From assembly GCA_018268935.1 (NCBI GenBank), contig JAFDVS010000065.1, positions 62,001 to 126,000 of the forward strand: a stretch of DNA of 64,000 bases, given 5' to 3'. The notes under the pieces were generated by a model. The model was not told the origin of the DNA, did no database searches, and saw only the letters and a list, made by a program, of their open reading frames with translations. The stretch comes from Acidobacteriota bacterium. GTDB taxonomy: Bacteria; Acidobacteriota; Terriglobia; Bryobacterales; Bryobacteraceae. This document shows, one piece after another, positions 14,597 through 23,374 of the stretch (positions are counted from its first letter, which is position 1; each line of letters begins with the position of its first letter). Position numbers and translations under genes: made by a program.

Positions 14597-17389
14597 ATGG
14601 AAGTATTGATGTGTTCGCGGCAGGTTGTCTTGCTCTTTGCGCCTATCCTGCTGTTTTCCGCAGAGGCATTCGCGCAATTCCGCCTGGTCTCAGGCGGCCA
14701 AACCGTCACCCAGATCGCTTTCAACGACCCTGACGGCCCGCTCTTGTCGCAAAGCTTCAACCTTTCGTGGGCAACTGGCCCCGTCGATTTCTGGGGTACC
14801 CCATTTACCCGATCCGGAAATTGGCTTGAGGTCACTTCCTCAGGTACTACAGGCCCTTCCGGCAACTCCGTGGAAGTCCGCGTCCGTCCGAATCTTCCCC
14901 CAGGCGTCTACTCCGGCAACGTCGTCTTCCAACGACCGGGAAATCCGGCAACGGCACTCACCATCCCGGTCATCCTAAACATGACCCGCTACGCCCTCAC
15001 TATCGATCCGCCCGCCGTCTATCGCTACTACTCCAATGGCTCGGCCAACCCAACTGCATCCGTGAACTTCTCTTCCAACTATGGCCTTCCACTTTCGTAC
15101 ACAGCACAGTTGACTGCAGGAGCCGATTTCGTCAGTATCACCTCCGGAAGCGCTGGCAGCGGAGTATTCCACACGATTCATCTCACGTTCTCCGGCATAG
15201 GGCTTCCTCCGGCGGATACCCTCTACACCGCTTACCTCCAAATCACCATCGCAGGCCAGAGGGACCCAGTTGAGATCCCCGTCTCTCTGGCAATCTACTC
15301 CGGCTATACCGTAACTCCGACGTCGATCACCCTGTCTGGAGGACAGACTTCGCGATCCGTTACGCTGACCCCCTCCAGCCTCACCCCGCCCAGTTCGTAT
15401 CTGACGTCCGCCGTCACGGCAATCGGCGCTTCGTGGCTCTCCGTAACACCCCCGGCTTCCATCGCTCCCGTTCCTGGTCCACAAACCTTCTCGATCACCG
15501 CCAATCCTTCCGGCCTCACCGCCGGCTTCACCTACATGGGTAGCGTGCGCGTCCAAACCGGCAACCAGATTCAGGACATCGCGGTAGCCTTTGCGCCGGT
15601 GGCGTCGCCAGGCAGCAGCATCACGGGATATTCCGTCGTCCCAACAGCCGTCCATCTCGACGGGGGCAACCTTTCCCAGGTGGTCACCCTCTCCCAAACC
15701 ACAGCCACAGGACCATACTTCTACGTCACCGCGGTCTCCACAGACAGTGGCGGATCCTGGTTGAGCACGAACCCATCCTCGTCGGCCAACGCGGTCTCGG
15801 GAACTCAAAGCTTCGTCATCTATGCCAACCCCAGCGGCCTGAGTCTCGGAACCTATACAGGCATTGTGCGCATCTTTATTGGCACGCAGCTTCAAACTAT
15901 CCCCGTCACCCTCACGGTGCCCGATCCCACACCGCGCATCACTACCACCCTCCCCGGCGGTATCGCCGGCAGCCCCTACTCCCAAGTCCTCCAGGCGGCC
16001 AACGGACGTCCCCCCTACACCTGGAGCCACACCGGCCTCCCCGACGGCCTCGCCCTTGACCCAAACTCCGGATCCCTCTTCGGCTTCACTCCCAAAGCCG
16101 GCACCTACCGCGCAGCCATCACCGTTCGCGACAGCGCCCAAAGCTCCAGCACCACTACGTTCCCCATCGTCATCCAACGGCCGCAGCCGCACATCCACAA
16201 GCAGTCGTTCGTCCCGCTCCCTCCGTGCCGCATCATGGAGACCCGCCCCGAGTACAACTTCGAAGGACGCTCCGGCCCATTGGGCCCGCCATTCCTCACC
16301 GCTAACGAGACCCGAACGCTCACCCTGTCCTCGTCCACCGTCTGCCCGATCCCCTCAACGGCCAGTGCGCTCATTCTCAACGTCACCGCGATTCCCCGTG
16401 GCCCACTCGATTTCGTCACCATATTTCCGGGCGATGAATCGCGCCCCGACTTCCGCACCGTCAGTTCCCCGGACGGCCAGATCGTCGCCAACACCGCCGT
16501 TGTCCCGGTGGGAAGCGGCGGCACACTGAAGGTCTTCGCTTCGGCCAACACCGATCTCATCATTGATGTCACCGGCTACATGGTGCGTATCCTGGACACG
16601 CAAGGAGTCGCCTACTACCCCGTCACTCCATGCCGAGCCATCGAAACCCGCGCCGAGTACCGCAACCCAGCTGGCCCCTTCGGTCCTCCCACCCTCAACA
16701 CAGGCGAAACCCGCCGTTTTCGTATTCCTGAATCACCGCACTGCTCCCTGCCGGCGTCGCCTTCCGCCTACTCCGCCACCGTCACCGTCGTCCCCCAAGG
16801 CCCCCTACCTTACCTCACCGCATGGCCATCCGGCGTTTCACAACCAAACGTCTCCAGCATCAACTCCTTTCAAGGGCGGGTCGTGGCCAATCACGTCATT
16901 ATCCCCGCAGGCGCCAACGGCGCCATCGACGTCTTCGCGTTCGATCGCACGGACATCATCGTCGACATCACCGGCTACTTCGCCCTCGACGACGGCGTGA
17001 AAGGCCTCTACTACTACCCCCTTGTGCAGTGCCGCCTTGCCAATACAGAGAGCATCGCATTCACCGATACCTTCGGTCCACCCCAACTCGGCACGGGAGC
17101 CACCCGCCTCCTTCCCCTCCTGCATTCCACGAAGTGCCCAGCGATCCCCGCCACGGCCAAGGCCTACGCACTCAACGTAACCGCGCTTCCCGGCGGCTCC
17201 CCGATGCCCTTCCTCACGCTCTTTCCAACGGGCCAGCCGCGCCCCAATGCCTCCATACTCAATGCCTTCGAAGGGCAGACTATCACCAACTCCGCCATCG
17301 TCGCCGCCGGCACGAACGGATACGTCGATCTCTTCTCCTACCGCCCCACTCACGTCATCGTGGAAATCAGCGGCTACTTCGCACGCTAA
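14597..17389 (+). CDS. Large exported protein: BACON/Ig-like domains and three C-terminal repeats
   Basis: 930 residues, ATG 14597 (or 14609). Signal peptide VVLLFAPILLFSAEAFAQ. Residues ~25-450 hold BACON-like beta modules (WLSVTPPASIAPVPGPQTFS, SWLSTNPSS, TYTGIVRI). Residues ~455-525 are a putative-Ig domain (YSQVLQAANGRPPYTWS, FGFTPKAGTY). From ~535 a ~125-residue domain occurs three times. No catalytic motif. Divergent from paralogue A with 51 bp between starts; its 3' end overlaps the convergent paralogue B by 23 bp. Probably a secreted or surface binding protein. Confidence 0.75.
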   Translation: MEVLMCSRQVVLLFAPILLFSAEAFAQFRLVSGGQTVTQIAFNDPDGPLLSQSFNLSWATGPVDFWGTPFTRSGNWLEVTSSGTTGPSGNSVEVRVRPNLPPGVYSGNVVFQRPGNPATALTIPVILNMTRYALTIDPPAVYRYYSNGSANPTASVNFSSNYGLPLSYTAQLTAGADFVSITSGSAGSGVFHTIHLTFSGIGLPPADTLYTAYLQITIAGQRDPVEIPVSLAIYSGYTVTPTSITLSGGQTSRSVTLTPSSLTPPSSYLTSAVTAIGASWLSVTPPASIAPVPGPQTFSITANPSGLTAGFTYMGSVRVQTGNQIQDIAVAFAPVASPGSSITGYSVVPTAVHLDGGNLSQVVTLSQTTATGPYFYVTAVSTDSGGSWLSTNPSSSANAVSGTQSFVIYANPSGLSLGTYTGIVRIFIGTQLQTIPVTLTVPDPTPRITTTLPGGIAGSPYSQVLQAANGRPPYTWSHTGLPDGLALDPNSGSLFGFTPKAGTYRAAITVRDSAQSSSTTTFPIVIQRPQPHIHKQSFVPLPPCRIMETRPEYNFEGRSGPLGPPFLTANETRTLTLSSSTVCPIPSTASALILNVTAIPRGPLDFVTIFPGDESRPDFRTVSSPDGQIVANTAVVPVGSGGTLKVFASANTDLIIDVTGYMVRILDTQGVAYYPVTPCRAIETRAEYRNPAGPFGPPTLNTGETRRFRIPESPHCSLPASPSAYSATVTVVPQGPLPYLTAWPSGVSQPNVSSINSFQGRVVANHVIIPAGANGAIDVFAFDRTDIIVDITGYFALDDGVKGLYYYPLVQCRLANTESIAFTDTFGPPQLGTGATRLLPLLHSTKCPAIPATAKAYALNVTALPGGSPMPFLTLFPTGQPRPNASILNAFEGQTITNSAIVAAGTNGYVDLFSYRPTHVIVEISGYFAR
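16198..17386 (+). repeat. Three tandem ~125-residue domains inside the 930-residue protein
   Basis: Copies begin near 16205 (PPCRIMETR), 16612 (TPCRAIETR) and 17005 (VQCRLANTE). Each continues with FGPP-L, TR near a strand, one central Cys, LNVTA or its variant VTVVP, an FP/WP-G segment, and closes with DITGYM, DITGYF or EISGYF. This is a divergent in-gene tandem duplication. The two conserved Cys per copy suggest a disulfide in each domain. Confidence 0.75.
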
Positions 17390-18980
17390 CTGTCGATGCC
17401 ACGCGGCCGCTCTCCTCCAGACGGAGATGCGCCGCTTGCGCCTCGTACTCTTCCAGGCCATCAATATCACCGCCATCCGGTGCATCCGCTCCAAACGCAT
17501 ACAAGCGGTACTCACCCGGAGTGACACTGTGAAAGCGAAACTTGCCATCGGCTCCGGTTTCCACCATCTTCTGCAAATCACTCACCCGCCGGGCACCGCC
17601 AAACAGTGGATGCAGCAACACCGTCGCCCGTCCCGCCGGTTTCCCGTCTGCATTCACCGCCACACCCGAAACCTCTGCGCCTTTCGACGACAACACTACA
17701 TCCAACCCCGGCACCGCACCGCCCACCACCTGCAAGCCGTCCCGCAACACATCGATTTCCCCCATGCGGACACTTTGCACAAAATATCCCTCTGGCGCCC
17801 CGCGAACGGAAATCGAATGCTCATCGCCGCCCGCCTCCGCAAGTTCAAACTCTCCATCTTTTCCCACGGAAGCGTAAGCGTACGAGTAACCTGCAACTAC
17901 TTCCCGCGGAAACAACACCACGGACAAACTCTGCCACCCCACCGCACCGCCTCCCTCGATCCTCAATCGGCCGCGAATCGGAACCCCTTTCACCGGCGTC
18001 AGCCGCACTCCATCCACATCCCGCTCCGGCACCACCACAACCTCTCGTGCCGACAGATACACCTGCTGCGACGGTTCCCAATGCCTCACCCCCACAACGT
18101 ACGTCCCAGGTAGCAAGCCGCTCAATTCGAACGCCCCGTCCGCGGCGCTCCAATAAGCAGTCTTCCGAACCAGGACGCGCATCCCCACATCCCCCCGAAG
18201 TTGCGCCTCCACCTCCCCGCCACTCTTCGTCGGGAGCCCGGTCACCCGCCCTCGAATCCGGAACATCGCCGCCTTGCGCAATTGAATATCGACGCCCTGC
18301 ATCGTTGCTCCCGGTGTGACAGGCATCGCGGTGGCGCCATTCCAGTCCACCGTCCCCGGGTAAAAAGTGAGGGGATAATCTCCTGCAGACGAGCTGCGTT
18401 CCACCTGTGCCAATAGGCCGGTCCCGCTCCGGTTCACAGCAACGAAATATCTGCCTTGCGGTATCCCGTAGATCCGATACTCCCCCAAATCGTTCGTCAC
18501 CGCCGATCCGGCCATCTGCAATTCCCGAGTCCCCTGCACCTGCCGGAGAACAAGCGCTTGCACCAACGTCGCAACCAGCGGCTCCCCATCCTCATCCACT
18601 ACACGCCCCGCTATCGCCCCCTGTGGCTGCAATCGGAACTCCATGTCCGAAATGCTCTTCCCCTTCGTCAACTGCAGCAACGCGCCCTGCCGGTTGACAA
18701 CCGTAACGCCGTATTCCCGTTTGACGAATCCCCCTTTCTCCGCCCACATGCGGTAGAGGCCTGCCTTCACCTCCTTCATCGAAAAACGGCCCTCTTCGTC
18801 CGTCGATGCCATATACATCGCCCGAGGATTCCACCCCTGGGGGTGCCCCAACCGCACCATCGCCTTCCGCAACGGCGCCCCCGTCGCCGCGTTTCGCACC
18901 ACACCCGCCACCGTGCACATCTCATCCCCAGCAGGACTCTGCCCCCAGGCCATCGCCGCAACAAACAACCAGATCCACAT
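17367..18980 (-). CDS. Exported carboxypeptidase-regulatory-like protein (paralogue B)
   Basis: 537 residues from ATG 18980. Signal peptide MWIWLFVAAMAWGQ closely resembles that of paralogue A. Beta modules parallel A throughout: VAGVVRNAATGAPLRKAMV, AIAGRVVDEDGEPL, FRIRGRVTG, FELSGLLPGTYVV, VSGVAVNADGKP, FRFHSVTPGEYRLYAFG. No catalytic residues. It shares with A the ECF-type promoter and lack of a ribosome site. It overlaps the tail of the convergent 930-residue gene by 23 bp. The two paralogues flank that gene, so a three-gene local duplication or a co-regulated surface set is plausible. Confidence 0.8.
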   Translation of the reverse strand: MWIWLFVAAMAWGQSPAGDEMCTVAGVVRNAATGAPLRKAMVRLGHPQGWNPRAMYMASTDEEGRFSMKEVKAGLYRMWAEKGGFVKREYGVTVVNRQGALLQLTKGKSISDMEFRLQPQGAIAGRVVDEDGEPLVATLVQALVLRQVQGTRELQMAGSAVTNDLGEYRIYGIPQGRYFVAVNRSGTGLLAQVERSSSAGDYPLTFYPGTVDWNGATAMPVTPGATMQGVDIQLRKAAMFRIRGRVTGLPTKSGGEVEAQLRGDVGMRVLVRKTAYWSAADGAFELSGLLPGTYVVGVRHWEPSQQVYLSAREVVVVPERDVDGVRLTPVKGVPIRGRLRIEGGGAVGWQSLSVVLFPREVVAGYSYAYASVGKDGEFELAEAGGDEHSISVRGAPEGYFVQSVRMGEIDVLRDGLQVVGGAVPGLDVVLSSKGAEVSGVAVNADGKPAGRATVLLHPLFGGARRVSDLQKMVETGADGKFRFHSVTPGEYRLYAFGADAPDGGDIDGLEEYEAQAAHLRLEESGRVASTVSVRSSR

Positions 18981-18989
18981 TCGTCGCTA

Positions 18990-19017
18990 CAGACGCCACT
19001 CACACCCAAACGGTTTC
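18990..19017 (-). promoter_or_regulatory. ECF-sigma-type promoter before paralogue B
   Basis: GAAACC (19017-19012), 16-nt spacer, CGTCTG (18995-18990) on the minus strand, then 9 nt to the ATG. The 13 bases CGTCTGTAGCGAC are identical to those at paralogue A, whereas the spacer sequences differ, which argues for selection on the boxes. Confidence 0.6.
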
Positions 19018-19065
19018 TTCACCCCGCCATCCATGCGACAATAGTTATTTCCCCTCACACCCTGC

Positions 19066-20868
19066 ATGCAACAAACCCGGAACGAGAAAATTCGTAACAT
19101 CGCCATCATTGCGCACGTCGACCACGGCAAGACCACCCTGGTCGACGCGATGCTCCGCCAGAGCGGCATCTTCCGCGCCAATGAAGAGGTCGCCGACCGC
19201 GTCATGGACTCCAATGCCCTCGAGCGCGAACGCGGCATCACCATCCTTGCCAAAACTACCGGCGTCCACTACAAAGGCGTCAAAATTAACATCGTCGACA
19301 CCCCCGGCCACAGCGATTTCGGCGGCGAAGTCGAACGCGCCCTCACCATGGTCGATGGCGTCATGCTCCTCGTCGATGCCAGCGAAGGCCCCCTGCCCCA
19401 AACCCGCTACGTGCTGATGAAAGCGCTCGAAGCAGGCCAGCCCCCCATCCTCGTCATCAACAAAATCGACCGCCCCGACGCGCGTATCCAGGAAGTCCTC
19501 AACGAAGTCTTCGACCTCTTCATCGACCTCGACGCCAAGGAAGACCAGCTCGACTTCCCCATCATCTACACCAACGCCAAGGAAGGCTTCGCCAAGCGCT
19601 CCCTCGAAGAAGAATCCGCCGACCTCCGCCCGCTCTTCGAAGCCATCATCGAACATATCCCCGGCCCTGCCGGCGACCCCGACGGCATCCTCCAGATGCA
19701 GGTCGCCAACCTCGATTACTCCGATTACCTCGGCCGCCTCGCCATCGGCCGCGTCATCAACGGCACGCTCCGCCTCGGCGACGAAGTCAGCGTCTGCAAA
19801 CTCGACGGCTCCATCCAGCGCACCAAAATCACCAAGCTCTACACCTTCGAAGGCCTCAAACGCGTCGATGAAACCATCGCCGTCCCCGGCCAGGTGCTCG
19901 CCATCGCCGGCGTCGAAGGCATCACCATCGGTGAAACCGTTTCCCACGCCGATACACCCAACCCGCTGCCCCCCATCCAAATCGACGAGCCCACCATCGC
20001 CATGACCTTCACCATCAACAACTCGCCCTTCTCCGGGCGTGAAGGTCAATTCGTCACCTCCCGCCACCTCCGCGACCGCCTCAACAAAGAGCTGCTCACC
20101 AACGTCTCGCTCAAAGTCGAAGAAGCAGGCGGCCCCGATGCGTTTAAAGTCATGGGTCGCGGCGAACTCCAACTCGCCATCCTCATCGAAATGATGCGCC
20201 GCGAAGGCTACGAGCTCCAGGTCGGCAAACCCGAAATCCTCACCCGCAAAGTCGATGGCGTCCTCCATGAACCCCTCGAACTCCTCACCGTCGATTGCCC
20301 CGAACAGTTCGTCGGCGTCGTCATGGAAAAGATGGGCACACGCAAAGGCAAGATGACCAAGATGGTCAACCACGGCTCCGGCCGCGTCCGCTGCGAATTC
20401 AAAATCCCATCAAGAGGCTTAATCGGGCTGCGCAGCGAAATGCTCACCGACACCAAGGGCACGGCCATCATGAACTCGCTGTTCGCCGGCTTCATCGAAT
20501 GGCAGGGCGAGATCCCCATGCGCCCCACCGGCTCGCTCATCGCCGACCGCCCCGGCAAAGCCACCGGCTACGCCATCTTCAACCTCCAGGAACGCGGAGA
20601 AATTTTCATCACTCCCGGCACTGAAGTCTATGAAGGCATGATCATCGGCGAAAACTCGCGCGACGCCGACCTCGACGTCAACATCGTCAAGGAAAAGAAG
20701 CTCACCAACATGCGCTCCTCCACCGCCGATGAAGCCATCCGTCTCGTCCCGCCGCGCCTCCTCAACCTCGAACAGGCCATCGAATTCATCCGCGAAGATG
20801 AATTTGTTGAAATAACTCCCCAATCCATCCGACTAAGAAAGAAAATACTGAAGTCCAACCAGCGTTAA
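19066..20868 (+). CDS. typA: Ribosome-associated GTPase TypA/BipA
   Basis: 600 residues, the usual TypA length. G1 is AHVDHGKT (16-23), with the switch region RERGITI, G3 VDTPGH and G4 NKID; EF-G-like domains III and V and the TypA-specific C-terminal domain follow (SRGLIGLRSEMLTDTKGTA, TNMRSSTADEA). It acts on the ribosome in assembly and stress adaptation. No clear Shine-Dalgarno. Stop TAA is immediately followed by the ATG of the cation transporter, so they form a two-gene operon. Confidence 0.95.
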   Translation: MQQTRNEKIRNIAIIAHVDHGKTTLVDAMLRQSGIFRANEEVADRVMDSNALERERGITILAKTTGVHYKGVKINIVDTPGHSDFGGEVERALTMVDGVMLLVDASEGPLPQTRYVLMKALEAGQPPILVINKIDRPDARIQEVLNEVFDLFIDLDAKEDQLDFPIIYTNAKEGFAKRSLEEESADLRPLFEAIIEHIPGPAGDPDGILQMQVANLDYSDYLGRLAIGRVINGTLRLGDEVSVCKLDGSIQRTKITKLYTFEGLKRVDETIAVPGQVLAIAGVEGITIGETVSHADTPNPLPPIQIDEPTIAMTFTINNSPFSGREGQFVTSRHLRDRLNKELLTNVSLKVEEAGGPDAFKVMGRGELQLAILIEMMRREGYELQVGKPEILTRKVDGVLHEPLELLTVDCPEQFVGVVMEKMGTRKGKMTKMVNHGSGRVRCEFKIPSRGLIGLRSEMLTDTKGTAIMNSLFAGFIEWQGEIPMRPTGSLIADRPGKATGYAIFNLQERGEIFITPGTEVYEGMIIGENSRDADLDVNIVKEKKLTNMRSSTADEAIRLVPPRLLNLEQAIEFIREDEFVEITPQSIRLRKKILKSNQR

Positions 20869-21744
20869 ATGTCCCATTCGATGACAGCAAGGCGGATCGC
20901 GATTGTCAGCATGGCAGTCAGCGCCGCCCTTGCCGCATTGAAAATCACCGTCGGCTGGCTGGCCGGATCCACCGCCGTCGTTGCCGATGGTGTCGAAGCA
21001 GCGGGTGACGTTGTCTCCTCCGCCGTCGTCTTCTTCGGGCTCGCCCTCGCCGCCATTCCGCCCGACGACAATCATCCCTACGGCCACGGCCGCATCGAAA
21101 CGCTAAGCGGGTTCACCGTCGGCGTCATGCTCGCCCTCGTCGGCGGCGGCATCGCCATCTCCTCCATGCAGCGCCTCTACGTCAAAGCCACACCCCCGCA
21201 AGGCTTCGCCGTCTACGCCATGATCGTCTCCATCGCCGCCAAATCCATCCTCAGCGCCGCCAAGTTCAAGATCGCCCGCAATACAGGCAGCAACGGACTC
21301 CGCGCCGACGCCTGGAACGATTCCGTCGATATCCTCTCCGGTATCGTCGCCCTCGCCGCGCTCTCGCTCACCCTCTACGACCCGGCGCGGTTCCTTTCCG
21401 CCGACTCCATCGGCGGCATCATCGTCGGCATGATCGTCATCTTCCTCGGCCTCATGGTCGTCCGCGATTCCACCCTCCAGCTCATGGACACCATGCCCCC
21501 GCCCGAACTCCTCGACGAAGTCCGCCGCACCGCCATCCTTGTCCCCGGCGCCCTCGGCGTCGAAAAATGCTTCGCCCGCAAAACCGGCCTCCAATACCAC
21601 GTCGACCTCCACCTCGAAGTCGACCCCGACCTCACCGTCCGCCAGTCCCACGACATCGCTACCAACGTAAGAAAACGCCTCCAAACCGACCTCGAATGGG
21701 TCGCCGACGTCCTCATCCACGTCGAACCGCATGGGATGCAGTGA
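20869..21744 (+). CDS. Cation diffusion facilitator family transporter
   Basis: 291 residues; ATG directly abuts the typA stop. Six membrane helices and a C-terminal cytoplasmic ferredoxin-like domain (LGVEKCFARKTG, YHVDLHLEVDPDLT) give the CDF layout. TM2 has DGVEAAGD and TM5 has DAWNDSVD, where many CDF proteins carry His-x3-Asp; here the first ligand positions are Glu and Asn. HPYGHGRIE is the usual loop after TM2. Exports divalent metal (Zn, Fe, Mn or Co); which one cannot be told. Confidence 0.9.
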   Translation: MSHSMTARRIAIVSMAVSAALAALKITVGWLAGSTAVVADGVEAAGDVVSSAVVFFGLALAAIPPDDNHPYGHGRIETLSGFTVGVMLALVGGGIAISSMQRLYVKATPPQGFAVYAMIVSIAAKSILSAAKFKIARNTGSNGLRADAWNDSVDILSGIVALAALSLTLYDPARFLSADSIGGIIVGMIVIFLGLMVVRDSTLQLMDTMPPPELLDEVRRTAILVPGALGVEKCFARKTGLQYHVDLHLEVDPDLTVRQSHDIATNVRKRLQTDLEWVADVLIHVEPHGMQ

Positions 21745-21870
21745 ATCTTAGTACCGTAATCTAGATCTCATTCTTTCGTCCCTTATACCCATCTCAGAAA
21801 CCCCTTACAGAGCTACTAACCCTTTTATTCACAATACGCTATAGACATTCCTCCCCATTAGTACCACTCT

Positions 21871-21885
21871 TGCAATTCAATTGCA
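21871..21885. promoter_or_regulatory. Perfect 15-bp palindrome upstream of the phytase-like gene
   Basis: TGCAATT-C-AATTGCA: two 7-bp arms around one base, 75 bp before the start codon, within an AT-rich 215-bp intergenic stretch (21745-21959) that is otherwise unassigned. It looks like a dimeric regulator's operator. Confidence 0.4.
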
Positions 21886-21959
21886 CCAGGCGCAAAATCG
21901 TTTGCAGTAGTCACGCAGTTGTAACCCACAAGCGTGGCGCGTTAGAGGACCAATTAGAA

Positions 21960-23255
21960 ATGGATCTGCAACTGAAAAATAACCTCCGGAATCTCGCTGT
22001 TGGGCTGGCCTTGTCGACCTGCAGTTTGTTCGCTCAATCCGGCACCATCACTGCTTCCTATACCTTCCCCGACCTCCCCATCGGGCCGCTCCAAAACGCC
22101 GTCCTTCCCGGCACAATCCCCAATGACCACGGCTTCCTCCTTGGAGGCGTCGGCAGCGGATTGTACCGCTCCTTCCTCGAAGGACCAAACGTCTACTGGA
22201 TGGTCACAGACCGTGGCCCCAACCCAACCGTCGGCAGCCTCCGTACCTGGCCCATGCCCGGCTTCACCCCATGGCTCGTTAAGGTGCGCACCAATTCCAA
22301 CGGCGCCATCGATGTGCTCCAGAAATTGCCGCTGCTCAACCCCAACGGCACCGCCGTCACCGGCATCACCAACTCCAGCCGCGATGAAGTGGCCAGAGAG
22401 TGTGACGGTGTCACCACCATCCCGTTCAATCCCAATGGCCTCGATACCGAAGACGTTGTCCGCACCCTCGACGGCAATTTCTGGCTCGTCGAAGAGCACA
22501 GCCCGTCTTTCATCCGCGTTTCCCCGAACGGCAAAGTCTCCAAGCGCTTCCTCCCCGTCGGCGTTGACCTGCCCGGCACGGCCTACCCCGTTTCCAACGT
22601 TCTGCCCAAAATCTATGGCGACAAACGCAAACAGAACCGCGGCTTTGAGGGCGTAACCCTGGGTTGGGATCTCCGTACTCTGTACGGCGCACTGCAGAGC
22701 CCGCTCTCAAACCCCACTGCCGCCATCGGCAATGCTTCCCGCAATACTCGCATCCTTGCCTTCGACGCCTACAGCGAAACAACGAAGGCTGAATACGTCT
22801 ACCGCTTCCAGCCGGTGACCGAGTTCAACCACACCAACCCCACCGAAATGAAGATTTCGGCGGTCGCGGCTCTCGATCCCTGGCGCCTCCTCGTTCTCGA
22901 ACGCACCGACGCCGTCGCCAAAATCTACCGCGTCGACCTCACCCGCGCCACCAACATCCTCAACTCCAAGTGGGATGACACCGCCACCAGCCCCTCGCTC
23001 GAAGCCCTCGACGATGCTGGCCTCCTCGCCGAAAACGTGAAGGTTCTTCCCAAAGAACTCATCATCGACCTCTCCACCGTGGCCGGCATGCTGCCCAAAA
23101 TCGAAGGCATGACCATCCTCGACTGGAACACCATCGCCATCTCCAACGACAACGATTTCGACATCGCCCCCGCGGCCACCTGCGGAACGAACGTCGGAAC
23201 CGGCGCCAAGAGCAAAATCCTCATCGTCAAGACGAACAAGAATCTGTTCTTCTAA
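21960..23255 (+). CDS. Exported esterase-like/phytase-family protein (PF13449-type)
   Basis: 431 residues from ATG 21960 (AGAGGA 11 nt upstream); the 30 codons before it are not needed. Signal peptide LRNLAVGLALSTCSLFAQ. The mature protein matches the phytase-like beta-propeller family: NDHGFLLGGVGSGLYR, WMVTDRGPNP, NGLDTEDVVRTLDGNFWLVEE and NRGFEGVTLGWD blocks, ending in ISNDNDFD. Members bind calcium and hydrolyse phosphoesters in some cases; the substrate here is unknown. Monocistronic, with a REP-like repeat just after its stop. Confidence 0.8.
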   Translation: MDLQLKNNLRNLAVGLALSTCSLFAQSGTITASYTFPDLPIGPLQNAVLPGTIPNDHGFLLGGVGSGLYRSFLEGPNVYWMVTDRGPNPTVGSLRTWPMPGFTPWLVKVRTNSNGAIDVLQKLPLLNPNGTAVTGITNSSRDEVARECDGVTTIPFNPNGLDTEDVVRTLDGNFWLVEEHSPSFIRVSPNGKVSKRFLPVGVDLPGTAYPVSNVLPKIYGDKRKQNRGFEGVTLGWDLRTLYGALQSPLSNPTAAIGNASRNTRILAFDAYSETTKAEYVYRFQPVTEFNHTNPTEMKISAVAALDPWRLLVLERTDAVAKIYRVDLTRATNILNSKWDDTATSPSLEALDDAGLLAENVKVLPKELIIDLSTVAGMLPKIEGMTILDWNTIAISNDNDFDIAPAATCGTNVGTGAKSKILIVKTNKNLFF

Positions 23256-23263
23256 CAGGATTT

Positions 23264-23290
23264 ACTGAGCCGCGCGCGTGAGCAAGCGGT
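23264..23290. repeat. REP-like repeat, copy 1
   Basis: An intergenic element with consensus act/cagagccgc, variable centre, agcaagcgg. Related copies are at 47321-47348, 47357-47384 and 60380-60406. CCGC and GCGG ends can pair. It lies 9 bp after a stop codon and 84 bp before the next start. Confidence 0.55.
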
Positions 23291-23358
23291 TTCCATTCGC
23301 AACTCCAACCTGGGCGCGGGTTCAATCATCCCGCGCCCAATTCCCTTTTTGGGGGGTA

Positions 23359-23364
23359 TATACT
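23359..23364 (+). promoter_or_regulatory. -10-like hexamer of the TonB receptor gene
   Basis: TATACT lies 10 nt before ATG 23375 and no Shine-Dalgarno is present, so the mRNA may be leaderless or nearly so. No clear -35 box was identified. Confidence 0.4.
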
Positions 23365-23374
23365 GCCCCTAACC

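Noticed and set aside
16198..17386. CRISPR-like or DNA-level tandem repeat
   Set aside because: The repetition is at protein level only; DNA copies are too divergent and too long.
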